In this document: positions 52,309 to 63,213 of the stretch, in pieces
How the letters are laid out: every line of letters starts with the position of its first letter
Position numbering within the stretch: position 1 is the stretch's first letter
Assembly (NCBI GenBank): GCA_022410635.1
Contig: JAJVDF010000461.1
Location: 299,288-363,287 of the forward strand
From: Tretioscincus oriximinensis
Lineage: Eukaryota > Chordata > Lepidosauria > Squamata > Gymnophthalmidae
Length of the DNA stretch: 64,000 nt
Direction of reading: 5' to 3'
Program-made: the position numbers and the translations under genes
The notes under the pieces: model-generated
Seen by the model: the letters and a program-made list of their open reading frames with translations, nothing else
What the model was told of the DNA's origin: nothing
Database searches by the model: none

Positions 52309-53049
52309 TTGGCAACAGGTACCCCATCTACAGATGAATTTCCAAGGGTCATGTTGGGATTGACATGCAAAATATCCCNGCTGTCTTTTCTAAGTCCCAG
52401 AGAGCGGAGGGTGGGCGCCTTTGCATGTACTTGCAGCTATGAGATCGNCAGCCACGCGCGTTATTTTGCAAACCGATGCACCGCTTATGGGCAAACCAAG
52501 TGAAAGGCAGACCTGCCAGCCGACCCTGAAAGCTGAACGAGGCAGTGAAAAGATTTATAGATTGCATGAGGATTGTGTGGGGAAAAGACAAATGGCCGCC
52601 AGCGCTCGCTCCCCTTGCTTCGGAAATACATACAGCAAACACTCATTTGGTCAATAAAGTATTTAAGCCTTTGGTGCGGTGTGAGTTGTTGCAGATTAAT
52701 TTTTGAAAGCCTTTCATAGAGGAACAAGGTCTTTAATTTTATTTTAACTCTGGGCATCAGATTGTGCACTGCCTGGATTCTATTGCCCAGGGTATTCCTC
52801 TCACAACAAGGCTTTTAGAACCGCTCGTACAAGACAAAACACTCAGCTCCTGCAACCCGTCTTATAAATATTCACAGTGGGCTAAACCTTCTTATTCCTC
52901 GGTGGTGGAAGGTGAACAAAGAGGGAATCTTTTGCAAAAAATAAATAAATAAAATAAATCACTGTTCCACGCCACAAGCTAAATGTAGTTTTAGTCATTA
53001 AAGCCATAACATAAGAATCAAAGGATGGGATCTGGTATGTAGATTGGAA
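52309..53049. other. No recognisable feature
   Basis: Non-repetitive; overlapping short ORFs carry no motif. Confidence 0.4.
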
Positions 53050-53116
53050 GAACTGTCGGGTTTTATATGCTGTTTTTTTTCAACCCGAAGGGAATCAGAG
53101 CGGCTTTCATAAAGCT
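53050..53116 (-). mobile_element. SINE-A tail fragment, antisense
   Basis: GGGTTTTATATGCTG, then TCAACCCGAAGGGAATCAGA and GCGGCTTT. Confidence 0.5.
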
Positions 53117-53119
53117 TGG

Positions 53120-53275
53120 CTGCGTTCTCACTAGGGAAAGCTATGAGGCTTTGCAGTGGGTGCATGCAGTTCCTCTATAATCCAGAGGGGGAGCACGTTC
53201 GCTACGGCTGCATGCTCATTAAGGGGAAAATCAGGAGCGAAAGCTGTGTGGCTTTGCACTGGGCACACATTGTTA
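53120..53275 (+). repeat. Tandem repeat of about 103 bp, units 1-2 (interrupted array)
   Basis: CACTAGGGAAAGCTATGAGG CTTTGCAGTGG at about 53130 and AAATCAGGAGCGAAAGCTGT then GTGGCTTTGCACTGG at about 53227 lie 103 bp apart. Each unit has a small AAAGC...GCTTT inverted core. The next unit appears at 54511 beyond CR1 and LTR. Confidence 0.72.
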
Positions 53276-53764
53276 AGAACATAAGAACATAAGAAGAGCC
53301 ATACTGGATCAGGCCACAGCCCATCAAGTCCAGCATTCTGTGCCACACAGAGGCCCACCAGATGCNCCTGGGCAGTCNGAACAGAGGAAAGCAAAATATG
53401 CTGCTCCTGTTCGTGACTCCCTGCAAATGGCACTTCAAGAGTCCTGCCTGTTGCTCCATCCGGGAGGCGACATCCAGACAACTATCCTAGTATCCATTTA
53501 TACCCTTAGTGTCCATAAACCTGTCTAGTCCTGTCTTGAAACTATCCAAGCTGTTAGCTACCACCACCTCTTCAGGAAGTAAATTCCACAGGCCGATGAC
53601 CCTCTGGGTGAAAAAATACTTTCCTTTGTCTGTTCTCACTTTTCTACCCAACAGTTTTTCTCTATTCACCCTGTCGATCCCATGCATGATTTTGTACACT
53701 TCAATCAGATCACCCCTCAAACGTCTCCTTTCAAGGCTGAAGAGGCCCAGACGTTGCAGCCTTG
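53276..53764 (-). mobile_element. CR1-a LINE, 3' UTR and ORF2 end, inserted in the tandem repeat
   Basis: 3' end AGAACATAAGAACATAAGAA at 53276, then 3' UTR and ORF2 codons on the minus strand (RGDLIEVYKIMHGIDRVNRE, FFTQRVIGLWNLLPEEV). It lacks about 54 bp of ORF2 present in the 5.7-kb copy (after NREK). The right end GTTGCAGCCTTG touches the LTR. Confidence 0.92.
53760..53764. repeat. LTR target duplication, left (ccttg)
   Basis: Five bases repeated at 54506-54510. Confidence 0.82.
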
Positions 53765-54505
53765 TGTGGCGTCCTCCATTTTGAGGTTTGTGTTTCTTTT
53801 ATAAACTTAGCAGATTTCCCAGAGGGAGGGGGGAAGAGCAGGCCTGAGCAGGGGCGTGGCTTCCCGAGTCCCTGTTTGGGAGGGGGCATGGCTGGAGGAG
53901 CCAGCCAATGGGGCCTCGAGTAGCCTCTGGTCAGGAGATAAAAGGGAAGCTGACCAGGGCTTGGGGCCTTTCTGNCGGGGACTTGTGGTGTAGCAAGTTG
54001 ACAGAGGGCTCCGCTTCTGACCTGCCTCAGAGGGAGGGGGGTGGGAGTGTATGGTGGCCTGGAGGAGTCAACGCTGAGGCTTGACTTGGGGCTGGAATAA
54101 ATAAAGTGACACAGGGCCTGTCTCTTGAAGTGTCTGGAAACTAATGTTGCATTTGCTTGGTGTGGGTGTGCTTGAGTCAGGCTTACTTGATAAAAGCCGA
54201 AGCTTTATTATTCTAATCTTTCTTCTATTCCTTGTATGTAAATAATAAACTTGTTATTTGTTTCATTTCAAACATCTCTTCCTTTCTTTTATTTCTGTAT
54301 CAACCAAATATAAGCCCGCTACTGGTGGGGGCTGTGAATAAAGCCCCAACCGTGAGGTAAACACTGAGGCCTTGTGTAGGCCGGAGGATAGTACTGTTGC
54401 TGCAAGCAGNCGTGGGTGCTGGCTTGGGCCACAGGGGGGATATTGTGGCACCCCTGACTGTGAGGGTCATCGAATAGTAGGGTCCTCAGGTTAGGGGTCG
54501 CCACA
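53765..54505 (+). mobile_element. Solo LTR, 741 bp
   Basis: Starts TGTGGCG and ends CGCCACA, a perfect 7-bp inverted terminal pair, flanked by the 5-bp duplication ccttg on each side. In order: CCAGCCAATGGGG (CCAAT, about 53905), GATAAAAGGG (TATA-like, 53937-53946), AATAAATAAAG (54096-54106) and further AATAAA-type signals at 54241 and about 54335. No internal retroviral sequence adjoins, so a full element has recombined to one LTR. A 5-bp duplication fits several LTR groups (gypsy, ERV3/spuma-like); I do not assign one. Confidence 0.88.
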
Positions 54506-54510
54506 CCTTG

Positions 54511-54616
54511 TTCCCCTACAATCCGCAGGGGGAGATCTTTCGATATGTTTCCATTCCCACTAGGGGGAAAATCAGGAGCGAAAGCTGTGTGGCTTTGCAC
54601 TGGAGTTCTCCCTACA
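54511..54616 (+). repeat. Tandem repeat of about 103 bp, unit 3
   Basis: CCCCTACAATCCGCAGGGGG, CACTAGGGGGAAAATCAGGA, GCGAAAGCTGTGTGGCTTTG match unit 2. Removing 53276-54510 places it about 105 bp from unit 2. Confidence 0.72.
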
Positions 54617-55024
54617 ATGTTAGGCAGATACAGTTTTTCTCAACTTGGGCTAACTGTGCTCTGGCTACGGTTTGCCCATGACGGCAAAGCCTCTGTACGA
54701 ATGCTGCCGTGCATCACAGCTGTTCTGTCCTCCAAGGAGGCAACAATGGTTTCTAAAAGTTTTTCTTTTTTGTTTTGTGTTTGTGTGTTGGATTCCAGTT
54801 TTGCACAAAATTAAATATCTGTATATTTTTATTAATATTTCTGTAATTATGGATTTGCACAAAACTCAGACACATTAAAAACAAAATGTGGAGCAGTGCA
54901 CGGGAAGAAGACACTCGGACAATGTGGCTGTTAACTCCAGAAGCAAATGCGAATCTTCTGTGGATGATGAAATGGAACTGGAAACGGAAGGAAACAGTGG
55001 AGGAAATTGAATTCATTTTGCAGT
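54617..55024. other. No recognisable feature
   Basis: Unassigned. Confidence 0.4.
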
Positions 55025-55197
55025 TCTCAAAACTGCTTCTTCTGTTCCCCTCTTTGTAACCTTGTGAAGTAGGTGGGGCTAAGAGAGCTCTGAAGAACTC
55101 CCTTCTACAACTCAAGGTGACCCAGCTGGCTTTTGTGGAAGAATGCAGAATTGAACAGGGAGACTTCCAGATAAAAGTCTGATACTCAAACCCACTC
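55025..55197 (-). mobile_element. SINE-B, antisense, tail truncated
   Basis: ACCTTGTGAAGTAGGTGGGG, GGTGACCCAGCTGGCTTTTG, GAATTGAACAGGGAGACTTC, AGATAAAAGTCTGATACTC. CR1-a begins directly after the head. Confidence 0.78.
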
Positions 55198-55770
55198 CAT
55201 AAGAACATACTGGGCCAGAGCCCATCTAGTCCAGCATTTGCGCCAGGGCAGTCTGAACAAAAGAAGGCAAAATATGTACCTGTTCATGACTCCCTGCAAA
55301 TGGTATTTCAGGAGAGCTGCCTGTTGCTTCATCCTGGAGGCAGCATCCAGACATCCACCCTAGTAACCATTTATACCTTTGGGGTCCATAAACCTGTCTA
55401 GTCCCGTTTGTTAGTCCTCACTCTTCTGCCCATCAGCTTCAAGGAATGCCCCTTGGTCCTAGGGTTATGCAATAGAGAAAACATTTTGCTCTATTCACCC
55501 TATTCATCCCATGCATGATTTTGTGCACTTCAATCAAATCACTTCTCAAACACCGTCTTCCAAAGCTGAAGAGGCCAAGACATTGCAGCCTGACTTCATA
55601 AGGGAGGTGCTCCAAACACCTTGATCATTTTTGTTGCCCTTTTCTGCACCTTCTCTAGTTCCACAATATATTTTTTGAAATGTGGTGACCAGAACTGAAC
55701 ACAGTATTCCAAATGTGGCCTCACCACAGATTTATAAAGAGACAAGACTGGGTAGGGATTGTGGTTCTCT
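55198..55770 (-). pseudogene. CR1-a LINE, ORF2 C-terminus and 3' UTR
   Basis: 3' end CATAAGAACATACTGGGCCA at the left; then GGCAAAATATGTACCTGTTC, CATCAGCTTCAAGGAATGCC, and minus-strand codons [37 protein letters not shown] near 55620-55750. The right boundary is near 55745-55770. A more diverged subfamily than the 53-kb copy. Confidence 0.9.
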
Positions 55771-57116
55771 TGCCCTGGAGGTGTCTTCATTATATAGATC
55801 CTGCTCAGAAATAGCCATTTGCCTGATAAAGAACTCTGACAAGAACTGATGTGGTGCAACTGAAAGCAGCTACACACACATTTCCAATTTTCCCTCCCTT
55901 CTTTTCCTTCTGATTTAGAGTTACCATAAGAAAAAGAGGCCAAAACTCCTGAGCTTGCAGTCATTGTACAGAATAGGACACTTAAGCAGATATTACTTGT
56001 ATCGCAATGTACTTTGATTTTATAATAAGGTAAAGTCCGATCAGGCCAAATTAAAATGGATTTGATCGCGAATTTCTAGCCATTTCCTAATGCAAAAGGT
56101 TCTCATGTTGCAGAAAACAGCACTTAATTGTATTGCTGATTTAAAGGGCCTTTAGAGAAATCACCTTACACGGAAGCCCTTAACAAGATATAGGATATAT
56201 GCTCTGCCCCCACTGTGAACTAAGCACCCATTATGGGCACGACTGTAAATGGAGCTGAACATTATCCTACATCAGCCAAAATAGCTTCCACTGCCTCTCT
56301 CTGGTCAATCCCTCTGTTCTCAGACCTGCCGTTTACGCTCCATGCCGCCAGATGGAGCATAGCACTACATTTATGCCTTCCAAGGACATAAAGCACACAG
56401 AGGTCTCTTGGCGGCTTCAGGCAGATGTTCCATGGCATTTGCATCCACGTAATTTCGGAAGCCTTAATGCTGCTTATCAGGGTTTCTCCCAATTAAAATT
56501 GATGCGCCGGGAAAGGCGCAGAGTGGTTTTCAAAGCATTTCGAGAGGGAAGGTACCATAGGCAAGGGGATGAAACGGGATGAAAATGGATCGATACTGTT
56601 GTGAACTTGGGCAGACGCTGGAAGAAAGGAGGCCTGGCATGTTGGGTCACAAAGCCAAGGACATTTTTGTACTGGCAGGCCGCCAACAACTGGAATCCTG
56701 CTGCATTTTTTTAAAAAAATGTTGCAAGTATTGAACACATCAAAAGGAGTCGATTTGGTTCATCATCCTCATCAGCATACTCAGCCAACCTCTTTTGTAC
56801 AGAAATTCTGGCAAGGGACGATTGTACACTGTGGCCCAATTCAGTACAACTTCTCTTACATTCTTAGGTTCCCCATTATCAGTATCAACTTTTCTTGGAA
56901 TTTTATGCTTTCCTCAAAATGGCCCCAGTGCTCATGTCAGCCATTATCCAAGTGTAAGCCTGAAATGTCAGGGTTGCACCAGGGCCTTCTGAGTTTTTGC
57001 CTCAGGGTCCTGCACAGGGAACGAAGAATNAGCAGAAATCTGAGCCTGGAGCTGCTGGTGTCTCTCTTTGCCCTTCTGTGGGTAACGTCAGGGCTGCACA
57101 TAGTCACGGCTATGTC
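55771..57116. other. No recognisable feature
   Basis: About 1.3 kb of unassigned sequence; 56.1-56.5 kb is non-repetitive. The open frame starting 56719 runs into the CR1 at 57117 and is not a gene. Confidence 0.4.
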
Positions 57117-57334
57117 AGAACATAAGAACATAAGAAGAGCCATACTGGATCAAGCCACAGCCCATCAAGTCCAGCATTCTGTGTCACACAGAGGCCCACC
57201 AGATGCACCTGGGCAGTCCGAACAGAGGAAAGCAAAATATGCTCCTGTTCATGACTCCCTGCAAATGGTATTTCAGGAGTCCTGCCTGTTGCTCCATCCC
57301 AGAGGCAACATCCAGACATCCATCCTAGTATCCT
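57117..57334 (-). mobile_element. CR1-a LINE 3' end
   Basis: CAGAACATAAGAACATAAGA, GCCATACTGGATCAAGCCAC, TGCACCTGGGCAGTCCGAAC, ending CATCCATCCTAGTATCC. Young subfamily, 218 bp. Confidence 0.9.
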
Positions 57335-57508
57335 AGATCCAACTCTATTATTTGTTTAGCCACTTGCACCTTCACACCCTATCATCATGCCGAGCAAGTA
57401 CATTGGACAGTTCAGATTTTAAAAAGGCTTTGCTTTTAATACACGTATACAGCACATAATGAGAGGCAGGAAGGGGGGTGGGAAGGTAGCACTGATGTTC
57501 CTCTTGTG

Positions 57509-57807
57509 AGGCACAAATGGGGCAGAAATTAAGAGACGGTTTTTCATGTGAGAGATCCATTCTCGAAGTCCTGTTTCAACCGTGGAGAGGGATGAGTGCC
57601 TTCTGCTGGCCTCAGCTTCAGCCGCCTTAACCGTTTGAAAGAAAGTAGATNTGCAATTCACATTTCAAGCAGATTAATGAGTACTACCACTAATCTGGTG
57701 GGAAAGATAGAACAGATATAAATCTCCAGGCAAAAACAAACTTTGTAAGCCCTCTGAGTGACTTCGGATGAGAAAGAAGTGTGAAAACCAGATGCTGCTG
57801 CTTCTTG
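57509..57807 (+). mobile_element. SINE-A, near full length
   Basis: GAGGCACAAATGGGGCAGAA, ATTAAGAGACGG, CTTCTGCTGGCCTCAGCTTC, GATTAATGAGTACTACCACT, AATCTGGTGGGAAAGATAGA, GCCCTCTGAGTGACTTCGGA, ending GCTGCTTCTTG. CR1-a starts immediately after. Confidence 0.82.
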
Positions 57808-58176
57808 TAGAAAAGTGAGAACAGACAAAGGAAAGTATTTTTTCACCCAGAGGGTCATCGGCCTGTGGAATTTACTTCCTGAAGAGGTAGTAGTAGCCAA
57901 CAGCTTGGATAGTTTCAAGACAGGACTAGACAGGTTTATGGACACTAAGGGTATAAATGGATACTAGGATAGTTGTCTGGATGTCGGCTCCCGGATGGAG
58001 CAACAGGCAGGACTCTTGAAATACCATTTGCAAGGGAGTCACGAACAGGAGCAGCATATTTTGCTTTCCTCTGTTCAGGCTGCCCAGGTGCATCTGGTGG
58101 GCCTCTGTGTGACACAGAATGCTGGACTTGATGGGCTGTGGCCTGATCCAGTATGGCTCTTCTTATGTTCTTATGT
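57808..58176 (+). mobile_element. CR1-a LINE 3' end
   Basis: TAGAAAAGTGAGAACAGACA, CCTGTGGAATTTACTTCCTG, GGACTAGACAGGTTTATGG, GAGCAGCATATTTTGCTTTC, ending TTCTTATGTTCTTATGTT. Young subfamily, plus strand. Confidence 0.92.
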
Positions 58177-58288
58177 TGTCCTGCTGAAATGGACTGAAAT
58201 GGACAGCCACGGCTGTCAATCCAAAGCTGGAACAAACAGCACAGGCTGACTGCAGCTGCCTCCCAAAGAATGACTTACTCAGACGTAC

Positions 58289-58437
58289 AAAAGAACATAA
58301 GAACATAAGTNGAACCCTGCTGAATGGGGACAGCGTCCATCANCCTTCTGACTCACCCAGTGGCCCACCAACTGCACCTTGGCAGTCTAAAACAGAAGAA
58401 GGCAAAACCCACACTTGTTCTCAACTCTTGGAATAGG
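58289..58437 (-). mobile_element. CR1-a (older subfamily) 3' end
   Basis: AAGAACATAAGAACATAAGT, ACCCAGTGGCCCACCAACTG, GAAGGCAAAACCCACACTTG. Two Ns. Confidence 0.82.
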
Positions 58438-58456
58438 GATCTGCCATTCACATGTT

Positions 58457-58738
58457 AGTGTAGATTATTTGTTTGTTTGTTTGTTTATTTATTTATTTGT
58501 ACTTGTATCCTGCCCTATACCAGAAAGTCTCAGNGCAGCCAACCGTAGGGTGGCACACATAGCTTTTGTTACTTTCCCCACAACAGACACCCTGCGGAGT
58601 AGGTAGGGCCGAGAGAGTTCAAAGAACTGTGACGGGCCCAAGGTCACCCATCTGGTTTTCGTGGAGGAGTGGGGAATCNAACCGGGAGATTACCAGGTAT
58701 GAGTCCAACACTCTAACCACTACTCCAAACTGGCTCTC
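58457..58738 (-). mobile_element. SINE-B, near full length, antisense
   Basis: TTTGTTTGTTTATTTATTTA, then GTATCCTGCCCTATACCAGA (tail), GTGGCACACATAGCTTTTGT, GGGCCCAAGGTCACCCATCT, GGGGAATCNAACCGGGAG (B box region), ACTCTAACCACTACTCCAAA (A box region). Confidence 0.87.
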
Positions 58739-58905
58739 AAGATTATGGCAGGTCTCAAGCAGAAAAAGGCAAAACCCTCACCTGTTCTTGACTTCCTGCA
58801 AATGGCATTTCAAGAACTCTACCTGTTTTTCCATCCTCTGGTACACCTGTCTTCCATGAATTTATCTAATCCTATCTTGAACCTATCCAAGCTGCTAGAT
58901 AACTT
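58739..58905 (-). mobile_element. CR1-a (older subfamily) fragment
   Basis: GGTCTCAAGCAGAAAAAGGC, CTTCCTGCAAATGGCATTTC, TTGAACCTATCCAAGCTGCT. It repeats the GAAGGCAAAACC segment found at 58396, so it belongs to a different CR1 copy from that one. Confidence 0.78.
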
Positions 58906-59514
58906 GAAGAGGAATGGATTCATTGTGCCTGGCAAAGCTATTTCCTACTGCTGCTCACAATCACTTCCATGTGGGAATCTACTTTTCATGCGAAGGCACA
59001 CAGACGCTCTCCAGCGCCACACAGAGAGGAAAGAGAAAGCCAGGGAGACACCCTGTGGGGCATGAGGGGAGGGGGCTGTTCTTCGTTCCTCTTTGAGGAA
59101 ATAAGGGAGCTGATCTGATGAACGGTGGTAGGAGTCATGATGAGAACGAGACCAGAAATAGAAAATGGAATAGAGTGTAGAGGCCCGGAGCGATGTGTCC
59201 GATCCCTTATTGNTTTTCCTTACCTCAATTTAAGACATGCTCGCCTGAAATTTAAAAAAATAAAATAAAATCATTGCTGTAAGTAAAGGCTGAACACTGA
59301 TTTGGGAAAGCACAAATTGTAAGAAATTTGAAAAGAGAAAAAAGAATAGAGGGAGAAAAAATGTGACAGAAAGAAAATTGGGCTTCAGAATATGGGTAAA
59401 CTGGGATTTCTTTAGACTGCATTTTTATCTTAAACTAGTAGAAGATGGCCGTACCAAAGCCTGTGAATGGAACGGCCTTCTGGCACACAAACATACACAC
59501 ATTGCCCTGCCTCC
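58906..59514. other. No recognisable feature
   Basis: Unassigned. Confidence 0.4.
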
Positions 59515-59662
59515 GTGCTGCCCCAGCCAGCCACTGCTGCTGTTCTTACCACAGCTGCTCTCACTGCCACTGCACTTACCTCTGCTGCTCTTACTGCCAC
59601 TGTTCTTACCACAGCCGCTCTTACCACTGCTGCTCTTACCACTGCTGCTCTTCGGCCACTCC
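59515..59662 (+). repeat. 15-bp minisatellite (CTGCTCTTACCACTG type)
   Basis: About nine imperfect 15-bp units. Because 15 is a multiple of three, all frames stay open and give repetitive peptides (AAVVRAAVVR on the minus strand); I do not treat these as coding. Confidence 0.88.
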
Positions 59663-60374
59663 TCTTACCACCACCATTTTTGCGACTATGAGCAAGGATG
59701 CCTGCAGGGCTGGCTAGGTTAATGTAGGCCCTGGTGCCAACCTGCGCATTATGCCATTTCTGGCTTACAGACCACATCTTGCCCAATAGTCTGTCTCCAA
59801 GTTGATGGACACAAATTGTATACACAGAGCAGCGATTGCCATGATTTTCAGGATGGGAATTAGTTATCTTAAATAAACCAAGACTGCCCAAAAAAGTTGC
59901 CAAAATCCACAGGGCTTTGTACAAAAGATTTCTTCATTTCCTTATCCTAATGCNATTCTTGCTAAGTCTGATATTCATTTGTTTCTACTTGTTCTAATTA
60001 AAAATGAAATGGTAGAATTAAAATCTTAGCTGGAAGGGAAATGTTTATTTATCTATTTAAAACAATATATCTCACGTTTTAACCACAGGTAATCTTTTTT
60101 GAAAAAGTACAAATTATAAAAAACATGTTTTTCCAATAGAATCCCNTCTCCCGCCCCCATGGCACCACAAAACCACAGGTGGAACTAAGAATCAAAAGCC
60201 TAGAAGAAGTGGTATGTTTTAACTANTGACTAAAAATTATATGACAGAGAGGGGGGCCCAGATGCCCAGGGCAAAATATAGCTAGCTGGAAAAAGATGTT
60301 ATTGCTTTTAACATCATTTATCGAAATCTATACCTTCCCTCTCCCTCTCTCAGGGAAGACAGAACTAGGTGAAG
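59663..60374. other. No recognisable feature
   Basis: A TTTATTTATCTATTTA run at about 60044-60059 may be a vestigial LINE/SINE tail in antisense. Confidence 0.4.
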
Positions 60375-60612
60375 AAAAATGTTTTTCCCAGGGACAGAAA
60401 ATGATAACAGTGTAGGCACCTAGCAAGCCCCTAGGAGGCGGCTGTTCAGAATACGGAGACCACCACAGAAAAGGCTCTTGGATGTACCCTACACAAGCAA
60501 AGAAACTACTAGAAGGCCTTCTCTTTAAAATCTTAATGCAAGGACAGGTCTATATGGGAGATGGTGCTCCTTCAGATACCCAGGGCTCAGACGTTTGTCT
60601 TCTGCTTGGCAT
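60375..60612 (+). repeat. Possible member of dispersed family X
   Basis: GGAGACCACCACAGAAAAGG, TCTCTTTAAAATCTTAATGC, ATGGTGCTCCTTCAGATACC. Resembles the right part of the 16-kb copy (CATGGAGAAGGCCC) and an interspersed repeat type that I recall from reptiles without a name. Confidence 0.4.
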
Positions 60613-61259
60613 GAATCAATAATCCCTATATGGTGGGGGGCAAGTTACATGAAAATATAACAAACCACTCNGCCAATACAGGAATATGTCTAACTAAAGC
60701 TATGCCAAAAGAGACAGCGTAGAATCAGTGGCTATATACTGAATAACAATAAAATACACTCACACATATGAGTAAATATGCTTGCAAACCCCAAAAATAA
60801 TGTACATATGTACAATATAAAAACTATGACAATAAGTATCTAATAACATTATGTGACGACAGTATATGAACCTGAATAAGTCATATGTTCAGAAAGTCGA
60901 AATCTACAGAGTCCCGAAAGTAATATTAGAAAAAGTTCCTGGGGATCCCTGGGTTAATGTTGACTTCTCTGTATCTGCCTTTCAAATGTAGAAGATCTAT
61001 GTGTAGAACATTCCAAACAGGGTAGAAGATAAATAAATCAGCCATCCTTCTTAAAGATGTTGTCCATCATATTATATCATTAGGAACTACGAGGGTCTCC
61101 AAAACAAAATGAAGAGAATATGCATGACAAAATCTAAATGAAAAAATCTACACATGTATATGAAATTGGATCATTGATTTATCCCAGAAAACTAGTCAAG
61201 TTCCACTCTTGGTTTAGGGCCCATGGTGTCTTATATGATTCCAACCAATGAATCCATTT
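60613..61259. other. No recognisable feature
   Basis: AT-rich, unassigned. Confidence 0.4.
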
Positions 61260-61398
61260 AGCTTCTTCCTGCATCAGCCTTCTTTTCTGCTTGGCATGTC
61301 CAGAAGTAATTGGTGGACCTCTATGCAACATGAGACAGAACGCAGGACTAGATGGTTCGTNGCCCAATTCAGGAGGGCTGCTCTAATTTTCTTATCAC
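61260..61398 (+). mobile_element. CR1-a 3' UTR fragment
   Basis: CAGAAGTAATTGGTGGACCT, ATGAGACAGAACGCAGGACT, AGATGGTTCGTNGCCCAATT, ending near TTTTCTTATC. Diverged. Confidence 0.7.
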
Positions 61399-62039
61399 CA
61401 AGATGTGATGCCACTGATGGCAGAAAGAGGCCCTCAGACAGAAAGTGATTCAGCTCTGAAGTGCTTATTCAGCTCTAAGAGGAACTCAAGTTTGGTCTGC
61501 AGTGATTGTATTTTGGTAGAGGAGCCCTTATATACTGTACACCAGCCAATCACTGCAGCCAATACTTCCCGCCGAAAATCATGCAACTAAGTACATTCCT
61601 TGCAAAGGCAAGGTTTCCCTCCAAAATCCCAGGGCAAGCTACCCAGGGCTTAACCAAGTTCAAATAAAGTTCAATCTTCCCTACAAAATCACCTAAGGGA
61701 ACCTATAACAGTAGAACCTACAGTAAAAACATTAAACTATATAAATATGCACATGGTACACATGTCATATACTTATGAACAAGAGCTGAAGTGGGGCTAT
61801 CCTGTAGTCTGCACAGGATTTCTTTTCTATTCACTGGCAAAATGACTCCATTTCCTTCCTGTCTGAGCTGCCCTTTGTTTCGACCTGCATAGAATGATCA
61901 TAACTGACCACATAAATGATGTTTGCTTGTTTTTCATTTCTGTGCATACTGAGAGGAAGTGGCCTTGAGTTATCTGTGAAATGGCAAAGAAACAGGAATC
62001 TATTGTACACTGGGGCAAAGAACCCCAATTGTTTGTATC
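61399..62039. other. No recognisable feature
   Basis: Unassigned. Confidence 0.4.
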
Positions 62040-62508
62040 AACATTTGAAATACTATGTACAATTCTGGTCAGAAAATATATTGTGGAACTAGAGAAGGTG
62101 TAGAAAAGGGCAACAAGAACAATCAAAGGTGCACCTCCCTTGTGAAATCAAGCTGCAATCATGCATGTGATGGATAAGGGAAATAGAGAAAAAAATATTT
62201 TCTTTATCTCACAACTCTAGGACCAGAGGACATTCCTTGAAACTGAGGGGCAGAAGAGTGAGGACAGACAAAGGAAAGTATTTTTTCACNCAGAGAGTCA
62301 TAGGCCTTTGATGTTTATTTCCAGAAGAGGTGGTGGGAGCTAGCAGCCTGGATAGCTTTAAGACCGGAATAGACAGTTCATGGACACCAAGGGTATAAAC
62401 AGCTACTAGGATGGATGTCTGGATGCTGCCCCTGGGACTAGATGCTGGACTAGATGGTCTATGGACTGATTTTGCAGGCGCCTTCTTATGTTGTTATGTT
62501 CTTTTGTT
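62040..62508 (+). pseudogene. CR1-a LINE, ORF2 C-terminus and 3' end
   Basis: TTTGAAATACTATGTACAAT, then AGAGAAGGTGTAGAAAAGGG, ATGCATGTGATGGATAAGGG, GAGGACAGACAAAGGAAAGT and the end CTTCTTATGTTGTTATGTTC. Stops and frameshifts throughout. Colinear with the 1-461 copy but longer at its 5' side. Confidence 0.88.
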
Positions 62509-63097
62509 AGGTTTTCTCAATAGTGTGGAAAAGAAGGATTGCAGTTCTCTTGTGGATCATCAAAAGCAGATGCTCCTTAAAAATACAACTTAAAAATAAG
62601 ATTTTGGGATGTTCCTACCGGTATAGACATTCGGGGCCTGCCATAGTCTACACTGGCATGTGGTTGGCAGGCTCCTAGTCTGAGGAACAGCCCAGGGGAA
62701 GGCTCCATTTGGACGCTGCCTATGTTGAGACAGTTTAGCTGATGGAAAAGAGAGTCAATCTACCTGCTACTGCCTGCAAGAAGCCAGTTTTTAAAGATTT
62801 TTTGCAGAACTAACATTAATCAGTTTCTCATAAAACTGCTATGTAGGAATATTAGAAATATACCCTGACCCAAGGAAAACACCTGATCTCAACCCTTCAA
62901 GATTCCTGTACACATGTCAGCTACTTTATCCAGACACTCACAAGCCATGTTCAGCTGTAGACATCCACATTCACTTGCCCTTGTCAGAAACTGCTTGTTT
63001 CATCTGCATAAAAAGCTGTACATTGTACAAGGTTGAAACCAAAATGGTTACAGTATAGTTCATCTTATACCTTTGAATATTCACATTTTCTCACANT
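62509..63097. other. No recognisable feature
   Basis: Unassigned. Confidence 0.4.
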
Positions 63098-63213
63098 GAC
63101 AGACACAGCTTTTGTGTCCCACCCGGGTGGCCAGAGGGCCTGGCATGCCATGGTCCACGGGGTCACAAAGAGTGGGAGGTAATCGAACAACTGAATAACA
63201 GCAATAAAAATGT
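63098..63213 (+). mobile_element. BovB-type LINE 3' end (or a SINE with a BovB tail)
   Basis: GGCATGCCATGGTCCACGGG, GTCACAAAGAGTGGGAGG and AATCGAACAACTGAATAAC match the well-known BovB terminal pattern (CCATGGGGTCACAAAGAGTC then GACTGAGCGACTGA in ruminants). Antisense codons give VVRLPPTLCDPVDHGMPG, the hallmark antisense peptide of BovB ends. A squamate SINE with a BovB-derived tail is the alternative. Confidence 0.8.

Noticed and set aside
56719..57336. 205-codon frame on the plus strand
   Set aside because: Its last third is the CR1-a 3' UTR in antisense, and the upstream part shows no family motif.
59363..59924. Overlapping alanine/valine- and leucine-rich frames
   Set aside because: Produced by the 15-bp minisatellite, which keeps all frames open.
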